From GCA-2688105 sp964499445 (lineage in GTDB: Bacteria; Chloroflexota; Dehalococcoidia; Dehalococcoidales; GCA-2688105), in contig CAZCLE010000029.1 of NCBI GenBank assembly GCA_964499445.1, forward strand, positions 1 to 13,466: DNA of 13,466 bases. Reading direction: 5' to 3'. The stretch's first letter is position 1. The number at the start of each line of letters is the position of its first letter. Positions 7,793-13,278 of the stretch are shown here, one piece after another. The notes beneath the pieces were generated by a model. It saw only the letters and a program-made list of their open reading frames with translations. It was not told the origin of the DNA and searched no databases. The translations under genes and the position numbers were made by a program.

Positions 7793-9148
7793 ATGCTGCG
7801 AAAAGCAACTAAGGAAGAGCTTCTAGCTAAAGCGCGTAAGCCGGCAGAGGATGCTATGAGACTGCACCCGTTTTATCGAGGGAAGATGCAGACGATACCT
7901 AAATGCGTGGTTCGTGACTTCAATGACTTCGCCATCTGGTATACACCTGGTGTGGCTGAGCCGTGTAAGGCGATAAAGGAGGACAAAGGGAAAGTCTATG
8001 AGTTCACCAACAAGTGGAATACCGTAGCCGTGGTCTCCGATGGCACCCGGGTTCTCGGTCTGGGTGACATCGGTCCCGAAGCCAGCCTGCCCGTGATGGA
8101 GGGTAAGGCACTTCTATTTAAGTATCTGGGTGGGGTGGACGCCGTACCTATATGTCTTGATACTAAGGACCCCGATGAAATAGTTCAGGCAGTAAAGTGG
8201 CTTCAGCCGTCCTTTGGCGGTATCAATCTGGAGGACATCTCCAGTCCCAAGTGCTTTTACATCCTTGACACCCTGCGGAAGGAAATGGCAATCCCCGTAT
8301 GGCATGATGACCAGCAGGGCACAGCCGCAGTTATCCTGGCTGGACTGGTCAATGCTCTTAAGGTTGTCGGCAAGAAGAAAGAGGAGGTGAGTCTCACCAT
8401 GATTGGGGCGGGGGCATCCAGTGTGGCTATTACCAGGGTCCTTTTTGCCGATGGTTTCAAGCCGGAAAACACCATCTTGGTCGACAGCCAGGCTACTCTA
8501 CATACCGGTAGGACTGACCTTGAGGCAAAGCAGGCTGAGAATCCCTACAAGTGGGACTTGTGTCTGAGAACTAATCCAGAGAAGAGAACCGGCGGAATTC
8601 CTGAGGCGCTAAAAGGAGCCGATGTGTGTATTTCATTATCTAAATCGGGACCAGATACAATTAAGCCAGAGTGGATGAAGGCCATGGCCAAAGATGCTAT
8701 TGCTTTCACCTGTGCCAACCCTATCCCCGAAATCTGGCCGTGGGACGCCAAGGAGGCTGGAGTTAAGGTTGTGGCTACCGGCAGGTCAGATTTCCCTAAT
8801 CAGGTGAATAACTCCATCGGTTTCCCCGGCATCTTCCGGGGCACTCTGGATGTCAGAGCCAGGACTATTACTGACGAGATGTGTATTGCCGCCGCTTACG
8901 AGTTAGCCAAGTGTGCTGAGGAGAAGGGGATAAGCGAGGATTATATCCTGTCTACCATGGAAGAATGGGAGGTCTTTGTCAGAGAGGCGGTAACGGTAGG
9001 AATGAAGGCTATAGAGCAAGGAGTGGCTCAAGAGAAGCTGAGCCGTGATGAGTTGACCAAGCGGGCAGAAAGGATAATTAGACAATCTAGAGAGACGACT
9101 ACCTATCTGATGAAGGCAGGCCTGATTCCTCCAGCGCCAGAAGGGTAG
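7793..9148 (+). CDS. Malic enzyme (oxaloacetate-decarboxylating malate dehydrogenase)
   Basis: Cytoplasmic enzyme converting malate to pyruvate and CO2 with reduction of NAD(P), 451 aa, the size of single-function bacterial malic enzymes (no phosphotransacetylase extension as in MaeB). Expected catalytic residues are present: Tyr50 in YTPGVAEP and Lys105 in MEGKALLFK. Metal ligands are Glu147-Asp148 in INLEDI and the Asp pair 172-173 in WHDDQQGTA. The dinucleotide fold begins with GAGAS (205-209). The next strand ends in an acid (ILVDS, Asp231), which hints at NAD rather than NADP, an inference only. The C-terminal RSDFPNQVNNSIGFPGIFRG block is highly conserved. A strong AGGAGG site lies 6 bases before the ATG. 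In an anaerobe it would link C4 acids and pyruvate. Confidence 0.96.
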   Translation: MLRKATKEELLAKARKPAEDAMRLHPFYRGKMQTIPKCVVRDFNDFAIWYTPGVAEPCKAIKEDKGKVYEFTNKWNTVAVVSDGTRVLGLGDIGPEASLPVMEGKALLFKYLGGVDAVPICLDTKDPDEIVQAVKWLQPSFGGINLEDISSPKCFYILDTLRKEMAIPVWHDDQQGTAAVILAGLVNALKVVGKKKEEVSLTMIGAGASSVAITRVLFADGFKPENTILVDSQATLHTGRTDLEAKQAENPYKWDLCLRTNPEKRTGGIPEALKGADVCISLSKSGPDTIKPEWMKAMAKDAIAFTCANPIPEIWPWDAKEAGVKVVATGRSDFPNQVNNSIGFPGIFRGTLDVRARTITDEMCIAAAYELAKCAEEKGISEDYILSTMEEWEVFVREAVTVGMKAIEQGVAQEKLSRDELTKRAERIIRQSRETTTYLMKAGLIPPAPEG

Positions 9149-9170
9149 CATCGCTATTATTCAAAAAAAG

Positions 9171-9217
9171 TGAGCCGCACAGGAGTCGAACCTGTAACCT
9201 GTTGATTAAGAGTCAGA
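9171..9217 (-). other. 3' fragment of a tRNA-Lys(CUU) gene, probable att site remnant
   Basis: Read on the minus strand this stretch has an anticodon loop CTCTTAA (anticodon CTT), a 5-base variable loop, and a perfect T-arm (ACAGG, TTCGACT, CCTGT; 9179-9195). It ends in the acceptor strand GCGGCTC plus discriminator A (9171-9178). A T7 run follows at 9163-9169 on that strand. The 5' half is missing: no GAGCCGC acceptor strand or D-arm occurs upstream, and the anticodon stem pairs for only about three bases. Such 3' fragments are the typical leftover of tyrosine-integrase insertion into a tRNA gene. The 3' end faces the malic enzyme, so the inserted DNA would extend to the right. Confidence 0.7.
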
Positions 9218-9330
9218 AACCATCCGTGCCACCTAATGCCGATAGATAGAGTAATGCTCCGTCTGGTCTGATGTTAAGTCATGATTCATATCTGGATGTA
9301 TCACTCTGTGCCGGGGTATACTCAGCAGTT

Positions 9331-9352
9331 TGTTGGCAAAATGTTGGCAAAA
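9331..9352. repeat. Tandem direct repeat of an 11-mer
   Basis: TGTTGGCAAAA occurs twice, head to tail, at 9331-9341 and 9342-9352. The copies are identical. It lies about 115 bases from the tRNA-Lys fragment, in the same spacer. Confidence 0.8.
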
Positions 9353-9357
9353 ACTAG

Positions 9358-9438
9358 GGGCATGTCAAGGAGCCCAGACTTGTGGGATGAGTTTAAGAAA
9401 TCTCCTAATCATTTCTCACATGATTAAACAACATGCCC
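9358..9438. repeat. Nested inverted repeats
   Basis: Outer arms GGGCATGT (9358-9365) and ACATGCCC (9431-9438) are perfectly complementary. Inside them TAATCAT (9406-9412) and ATGATTA (9420-9426) pair around a 7-base loop. It could be a folded recombination site, a small-element remnant or chance. Confidence 0.5.
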
Positions 9439-9504
9439 TTTTGTATAACCTTCTAAGTCAGAGCATGCTAAAATAAGTAGCTGGATGATGCCGTGGAGAA
9501 GGAA

Positions 9505-10149
9505 ATGAAAAAGAGGCTGATGGAGGGAAAATATTGCATTATCTGCTATGAGCCTATTGGCAGTAGTGAACCCGTGGAAATACCAACGCCAAGCTATGAG
9601 CCTGATAAGCTTGTTCATCAAGATTGCTTTCTGACAAAGCTGGAGGAGCTGGCGAGTGATGCCACCAGGGAAAAGATGCTAAGATATATCCTTGCCTACG
9701 AGAAGAACAATGATATCAACTATCTCAGGGATAAATCAAAATCAGGTATAGCGGGTTGGGAAGCGCAAACCATCGGTCTTCCATCACAGAAGCTAAGACC
9801 TCTTATCAATGCTGGACTACTTGGTATTACCTTTAGCTCAAATAATTCAACCGATTATGCTCTAGCTGGCAAAGACCTAGTAAGAGACTTCCTTGAAGGT
9901 AATGTAACCACCCCTAGAACCTCGGTTGACCAGGAGCTTGAGCTCCCCGATGACTTATTTGCCTGCATTATTAGCTACGATGATGTAAAGGATGAGATAA
10001 AGTTTACTCTAAGAGAAGGAAAGAGGAGCCATTATCTTATTGATTGGTCCGCCGGCTACAGCCAAGAGCCTCTTTTTAATGGAGGTAGGCAGGTTAAGTG
10101 GAGCATATCCGGCTACAGGCTCAACAGTGACCGGCCCTGGGCTTACTGA
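9505..10149 (+). CDS. Hypothetical protein with a Cys/His zinc site and winged-helix-like region
   Basis: Unrecognised protein of 214 aa from ATG 9505. This start has GGAG 6 bases upstream; a GTG at 9493 would add four residues. The N-terminus has C11-x2-C14-x23-H38-x2-C41, a spacing suited to one treble-clef or similar zinc site. Residues about 53-133 look like a winged helix: helix-rich start (ATREKMLRYILAYE), then LPSQKLRPLINAGLLGITF followed by a hairpin and the ALAGKDLVRDFL end. The C-terminal 70 residues are of unknown fold. There is no signal peptide or TM helix. It stands alone on the plus strand in the accessory region, with its 3' end facing the end of a minus-strand gene 15 bases away. 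A DNA-binding or regulatory role is plausible but unproven. Confidence 0.75.
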   Translation: MKKRLMEGKYCIICYEPIGSSEPVEIPTPSYEPDKLVHQDCFLTKLEELASDATREKMLRYILAYEKNNDINYLRDKSKSGIAGWEAQTIGLPSQKLRPLINAGLLGITFSSNNSTDYALAGKDLVRDFLEGNVTTPRTSVDQELELPDDLFACIISYDDVKDEIKFTLREGKRSHYLIDWSAGYSQEPLFNGGRQVKWSISGYRLNSDRPWAY

Positions 10150-10164
10150 TGCACTACTTACCTA

Positions 10165-10380
10165 TCATACACATCTGTGTTGGCGAACTGGTCTTCTCGT
10201 ATTTTTTGCTGCTATTCTCGCCTCTTTAAGCGATCCGAATGGGCCATGCCATCTACCATTTCTATTACCCAGTGGGTTCTCGTGGCAGCCCTGACCTTCG
10301 TTGCAGTTTCCACAAGTACCCCTATGAATTACTGCTTTATTCTCTGCAGTCCAGTTTTCATAAACATAGTAGCAATGCAT
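10165..10380 (-). CDS. Small Cys/His-rich hypothetical protein
   Basis: Protein of 71 aa with a composition that looks selected rather than random: MHCYYVYENW at the start, HRGTCGNCNEGQGCHENPLG in the middle (CxxC followed by a further Cys and His), then GRWHGPFGSLKEARIAA and a C-terminal RQHRC. I recall similar short proteins with the HxGxCxxCNxGxG and WHGPF motifs annotated as hypothetical in many bacteria; no function is known to me. The Cys residues could bind a metal. The ATG at 10380 has AAGGA about 9 bases upstream. It starts 31 bases downstream (minus strand) of the attC-like site, the position expected of the next gene in a cassette array, but no attC-like site follows its own stop. 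Confidence 0.72.
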   Translation of the reverse strand: MHCYYVYENWTAENKAVIHRGTCGNCNEGQGCHENPLGNRNGRWHGPFGSLKEARIAAKNTRRPVRQHRCV

Positions 10381-10411
10381 AAACCACTTTCCTTTGGTGT
10401 ATTTCTGTCAC

Positions 10412-10469
10412 AGCTAACGTATAGCTCAATGGCCCACTTTAGCGGATTAGCCGGAGCGTGTTGTTAGCC
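10412..10469 (-). repeat. attC-like (integron cassette) recombination site
   Basis: On the minus strand the 58-base site starts GGCTAAC and ends GTTAGCT. The outer arms GCTAAC/GTTAGC (10463-10468 and 10413-10418) are perfectly complementary. Five-base unpaired spacers (AACAC, TATAC) separate them from inner arms GCTC/GAGC (10454-10457 and 10424-10427). The middle folds imperfectly, with CCGCT facing AGTGG. This order (R'', spacer, L'', centre, L', spacer, R') and the TAACAA and CGTTAG borders match integron attC sites, although the 7-mers deviate from RYYYAAC and GTTRRRY at one base each. It begins immediately after the stop codon of the minus-strand gene ending at 10470, as in gene cassettes. 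Confidence 0.55.
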
Positions 10470-11074
10470 CTATTCCTCATCTGTTATTGTAATCCGAATA
10501 ATTCCCAAACCCCCTTTCTCATTCTCTTCAAAATATCCTTCTGTCTCTTCCGGTGGATCGACATTCCAACCTACACGCTTCATGATTATTTCTAGGAATC
10601 TTTCGGTCCTACGTGAAATGCGCACACCTAAACCATGCAATTGCAGGAAGCTTATCAGAAAATGCTCATATGGAAATAGGCCAAGATATGCACATGGACA
10701 AGGAAATTGCCACGGAAATGCAAGTTGGAAATCAAAAGGATTACAGCCGCCAGGGAATTGTGTGTCGACTAATGTAATGCGAGCTGCAAGCGATAGTGAT
10801 GAATTCAATAGGAGATAATGACCAAACCATGTGGAAGTAGTAAGTGCAGTCCAAGTGAAAGGAGTGGTGCCCGAGACCTTATGGACAGAATTCCCGAACC
10901 GGAAACTAATAAGGGTTTTTGATGAATAAAGATGCTCTCAATCTTGAAACGTGAAGAGGTCTGAATCGCCCGTGCTCCATTGACAAATGTTTCAATGATT
11001 TGAGGTTCTCTTCCTCCAGCATTGACAGCATCTTGTAAGCCGTCGGCTAATTGTTTCGCAATGGCAGCAATCAT
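10470..11074 (-). pseudogene. Frameshifted hypothetical gene, probable integron-type cassette cargo
   Basis: Two overlapping minus-strand frames read as one protein of about 201 aa if a single -1 shift is made at the A5 run (plus-strand 10916-10920). The first frame gives MIAAIAKQLADGLQDAV through SRFKIESIFIHQ. After the shift the sequence continues KTLISFRFGNSVHKVSGTT and TWFGHYLLLN, running on without a stop to the end ITITDEE at 10470. One more A in the run would restore the frame, so this is a broken gene, an assembly error, or much less likely programmed slippage. No family is recognised. There is no good ribosome binding site at ATG 11074; a cassette gene this close to its boundary often lacks one. 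The stop abuts the attC-like site. Confidence 0.55.
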
Positions 11075-11079
11075 TGTCT

Positions 11080-11086
11080 AGCTAAC
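11080..11086 (-). repeat. Second copy of the attC-like end (GTTAGCT)
   Basis: Minus-strand GTTAGCT lies 5 bases upstream of the ATG at 11074 and is identical to the 3' end of the attC-like site at 10412-10418. Together they would delimit a cassette of about 670 bases. A matching attC stem on the other side is weak: a GCTTAAC (minus strand, 11178-11184) and the inverted repeat 11088-11095/11173-11180 are present, but the inner pairing is poor. Confidence 0.4.
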
Positions 11087-11376
11087 AAACAAAATACTAA
11101 CAGAAATCTACATTGTTGAGAATACTACAAAACTGGATAATTATGCAATCTCATGGCGTCCAACAGAAACTCATTTTGTTAAGCCAACCCCCGTTGCACT
11201 TTCTAGCGTTTTGTTCACTCCGCAGGTTCAGCTTCCTTCCCTGCCCAGATGACATATTTTTAGCTTCATTGCTGAAACATGACATAAGTCATATACAGAT
11301 GGCTATTCCTTAAACTACAATTGTCCTACAGGATAAGAGGTTAAGATTGTAAAAATGTGAGTAATAAACCAAGAAA
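11087..11376. other. Non-coding stretch before the sulfur operon
   Basis: No gene is supported. It has an inverted repeat AACAAAAT (11088-11095) with ATTTTGTT (11173-11180), possibly the remains of a longer attC-like site, and a short hairpin ATGAC/GTCAT (11279-11292). A plus-strand frame at 11113-11313 has no ribosome binding site and no familiar content. Confidence 0.5.
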
Positions 11377-11380
11377 ATAG

Positions 11381-11394
11381 TATAATAGTATAAT
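11381..11394 (+). promoter_or_regulatory. Candidate -10 elements of the sulfur-transfer operon
   Basis: Two perfect TATAAT hexamers (11381-11386 and 11389-11394) lie 26-39 bases before the first ATG of the operon. No convincing -35 hexamer is found at 16-18 bases spacing, so the assignment rests on the -10 boxes and their position. Confidence 0.5.
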
Positions 11395-11419
11395 TAAACC
11401 TGCATAGAGGTGGTGAGAA

Positions 11420-11641
11420 ATGTCTGAGATAAAGGTGGACTGCACAGGTGAAACCTGCCCGGTCCCTTTAGTTGAAACCCGTAAGGCATTGCGGAAAGCG
11501 ACGCCAGGTGACATAGTGGAAGTTATCGGAACGCACCCTTCTTCCAAAAAAGAGATACCAATGGCTGTCAAGGCTTTGGGGCTGGAACTTATAGACATTC
11601 AGGAAAAAGATGGGGTCTGGAAGATAAAAATACGCAGGTAG
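11420..11641 (+). CDS. tusA: TusA-family sulfur carrier protein
   Basis: Small cytoplasmic sulfur carrier of 73 aa, one SirA/TusA domain. The N-terminus has the diagnostic CPxP motif at residues 13-16 (DCTGETCPVPLVETRKAL). Cys13 would carry the persulfide; Cys8 is an additional cysteine. The middle TPGDIVEVIGTHPSSKKEIP and the hydrophobic end WKIKI fit the family. In other bacteria TusA relays sulfur from a cysteine desulfurase to tRNA thiolation, molybdenum cofactor synthesis, or DsrE-type proteins. A GAGG/GGTGAG purine stretch precedes the ATG. It is the first gene of the operon; the next starts 15 bases after its stop. Confidence 0.95.
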   Translation: MSEIKVDCTGETCPVPLVETRKALRKATPGDIVEVIGTHPSSKKEIPMAVKALGLELIDIQEKDGVWKIKIRR

Positions 11642-11656
11642 AAGGAGGTGGTAACT

Positions 11657-12076
11657 ATGGCTGATAAGGCAACCATAATAGTTCACAGCGGTGATATGGA
11701 TAAAGTTTACAGCGCTCTCATCATAGCCAATGGGGCGTTGGCGATGGGGATGGAAGCGTCACTTTACTTCACCTTCTGGGGACTTCAGCGCCTCAAGAAA
11801 GGAGGTCTGGAAAAGGGGCCTCTCTCCAAGATGAACATGCTGGGACTTGGCAAGCGGATGGTGAAACGGAAGATGAAAAAGGCTGGCGTGGCATCTTTGG
11901 AGAGGCTGCTACAGGATTTCAAGGAGCTTGGAGGTAAAATCCTTGCCTGCGACATGACCATGGAGATAATGGGGATAAGGAAAGAAGACCTCCGTGATGA
12001 TTTGATTTCGGAATACTGCGCGGTGGGCACTTACATAAATGAGGCAAAAGAATCAAGTGTAACCCTCTTCATATAA
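11657..12076 (+). CDS. DsrE2-type (DsrE/DsrF/DrsH-like) sulfur-transfer protein
   Basis: Protein of 139 aa of the DsrE2 family, proteins thought to carry sulfur as persulfide and often encoded beside TusA. The start MADKATIIVHSGDMDKVYSA and GMEASLYFTFWGL fit this family. The key segment is ILACDMTMEIMGI with Cys98, the equivalent of the family's CxMSMDxMGI active cysteine. A second cysteine, Cys121, lies in SEYCAVGTY. The end SSVTLFI is typical. No strong TM helix is evident beyond the hydrophobic segment at about 20-41. The ATG at 11657 is preferred to the in-frame GTG at 11648 because AAGGAGGTG lies just upstream. The NifS-like gene follows 12 bases after its stop. Confidence 0.92.
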   Translation: MADKATIIVHSGDMDKVYSALIIANGALAMGMEASLYFTFWGLQRLKKGGLEKGPLSKMNMLGLGKRMVKRKMKKAGVASLERLLQDFKELGGKILACDMTMEIMGIRKEDLRDDLISEYCAVGTYINEAKESSVTLFI

Positions 12077-12088
12077 CAGGAGGGAGAT

Positions 12089-13267
12089 ATGTTAGACAGA
12101 CGACAGGTATATCTGGACAACTCAGCAGCCACCCGCTTGGATGAACGCATACTGGAGGCAATGAAGCCATATTTCTTCGATAAATACGCCGTGGCTACCT
12201 CGGAGTTTGCCTACTCTCAGGGCATAGAAGCTCGAGAGGTCCTGGACGGTGCTAGAGAAGCCCTAGCTGCGGCTCTGGGAGCAGCGTCTGAAGAGTTTAT
12301 TTTCACCTCAGGAAGCACCGAATCCTCAAACATTGCCCTGAAGGGAGTGGCGCTGGCTCTCGGCAACAGGAAAGGGAAACATATAATTGTGTCCAAAATC
12401 GAGGATTTTCCTGTACTTAACAGTGCCAGAGCCCTCGAGAAGCAGGGCTTCCAGGTGACCTATCTGGATGTGGATAGCGATGGTTTTGTAAATCTTGATA
12501 AGCTTAGAGATTCCATAACAAACGAAACCATTCTGGTCTCTATCCAGCATGCCAACCAGGAGATTGGTACCATTCAGGATATTGAAAATATCGGTCACAT
12601 CTGCCATGAGAAGGAGGTACTTTTTCACACCGACGCCACTCATACCTTTCCCAGGATTACCCTCGATACCAGAAGGGTACCTGTGGATTTAATCACGGTA
12701 TCTGCCCATACCATCCACGGGCCAAAAGGCATAGGAGGACTGTATGTCCGTCAAGGGACAAGAATAGCCAAGTGGGTAGACGGAGGATTTCAAGAGTTTG
12801 ACCTTCGTGCGGGGCTGGAAAACATACCCGGAGCAGTGGGATTCGTTAAAGCGGTACAACTGGTTACCCCGGAAGAAACCGAGCAGCTACAATCGATGCG
12901 TGATCGTATTATCGACCGTATCCTTGCCGAGATACCGGATACTACTCTCAATGGACACCGCTGGAAGAGGCTTCCACAGAATGCCAATATTTCGTTCCAC
13001 TTCATAGAGGGTGAATCTATCACCCTGCATCTTGATATGCATGGTTTTGCCGTGAGCACCGGCTCTGCCTGTTTCAGCCGCTCTCTGGAGGGCAGTCACG
13101 TTATCTTTGGTATCGGTGGTGACCACGAAAGAGCCCACGGGTCAATTCGCTTTACCTTCGGGCGTTACAATACTACAGAAGATGTCGACGCCGTAGTCCA
13201 GACACTGGCTGAGGTGGTACGGGAGCTGAGAAGCATCAGCCCGCTGGGCAAGGAGAACGAAAAATAG
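12089..13267 (+). CDS. NifS/IscS-like protein lacking the PLP lysine (predicted non-desulfurase)
   Basis: Class V aminotransferase-fold protein of 392 aa, alignable end to end with IscS/NifS. Retained features: N-terminal YLDNSAAT (8-15), the SGSTESSNIALKG cofactor-phosphate loop (74-86), Asp182, the GGFQEFDLRAG segment with Arg240, and the persulfide-cysteine loop VSTGSACFS with Cys328, then AHGSIRFTFGR. Lost features: the PLP Schiff-base lysine of the SxHKxxGPKG motif is threonine (SAHTIHGPKG, T208), the PLP-stacking histidine (EHxAVL) is Asp106 (EDFPVL), and the active-site glutamine after DA is His185 (DATH). It should not catalyse normal cysteine desulfuration. It may act as a cysteine-bearing partner of NifU, as proposed for the A. 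fulgidus IscS lacking this lysine. The ribosome site is AGGAGGGAG; nifU starts 11 bases after the stop. Confidence 0.93.
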   Translation: MLDRRQVYLDNSAATRLDERILEAMKPYFFDKYAVATSEFAYSQGIEAREVLDGAREALAAALGAASEEFIFTSGSTESSNIALKGVALALGNRKGKHIIVSKIEDFPVLNSARALEKQGFQVTYLDVDSDGFVNLDKLRDSITNETILVSIQHANQEIGTIQDIENIGHICHEKEVLFHTDATHTFPRITLDTRRVPVDLITVSAHTIHGPKGIGGLYVRQGTRIAKWVDGGFQEFDLRAGLENIPGAVGFVKAVQLVTPEETEQLQSMRDRIIDRILAEIPDTTLNGHRWKRLPQNANISFHFIEGESITLHLDMHGFAVSTGSACFSRSLEGSHVIFGIGGDHERAHGSIRFTFGRYNTTEDVDAVVQTLAEVVRELRSISPLGKENEK

Positions 13268-13278
13268 GAGGGCAGGAG

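Larger units (their letters stand above)
9218..9492. other. Non-coding accessory spacer
   Basis: No gene is supported on either strand; the longest minus-strand reading frame toward the tRNA fragment is about 40 codons and has no recognisable integrase motif. It holds the tandem repeat and nested inverted repeat listed separately. Confidence 0.5.

Noticed and set aside
9171..9245. A complete tRNA-Lys gene on the minus strand
   Set aside because: The T-arm and 3' acceptor strand are good, but no D-arm or matching 5' acceptor strand exists upstream and the anticodon stem is broken, so only a 3' fragment is called.
9217..9360. C-terminus of a tyrosine integrase reading toward the tRNA fragment
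   Set aside because: The open minus-strand frame is only about 40 codons and lacks the catalytic Arg/His/Tyr motifs.
10052..10118. Repeated CCGGCTACAG (10052-10061 and 10109-10118) as a recombination site
   Set aside because: Both copies are in the coding frame of the hypothetical gene, 19 codons apart, and could be chance or a short coding repeat.
10092..10165. An attC-like site after the small Cys-rich gene, to complete a second cassette
   Set aside because: ACTTAAC/GTTAAGT is present but no partner end or stem at suitable spacing was found.
10582..10818. Plus-strand 78-aa open frame opposite the frameshifted gene
   Set aside because: It lies opposite the more protein-like minus-strand gene and has no ribosome site.
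11113..11313. Plus-strand 66-aa open frame
   Set aside because: Begins at TTG without a ribosome site, no family-like sequence, in a repeat-bearing spacer.
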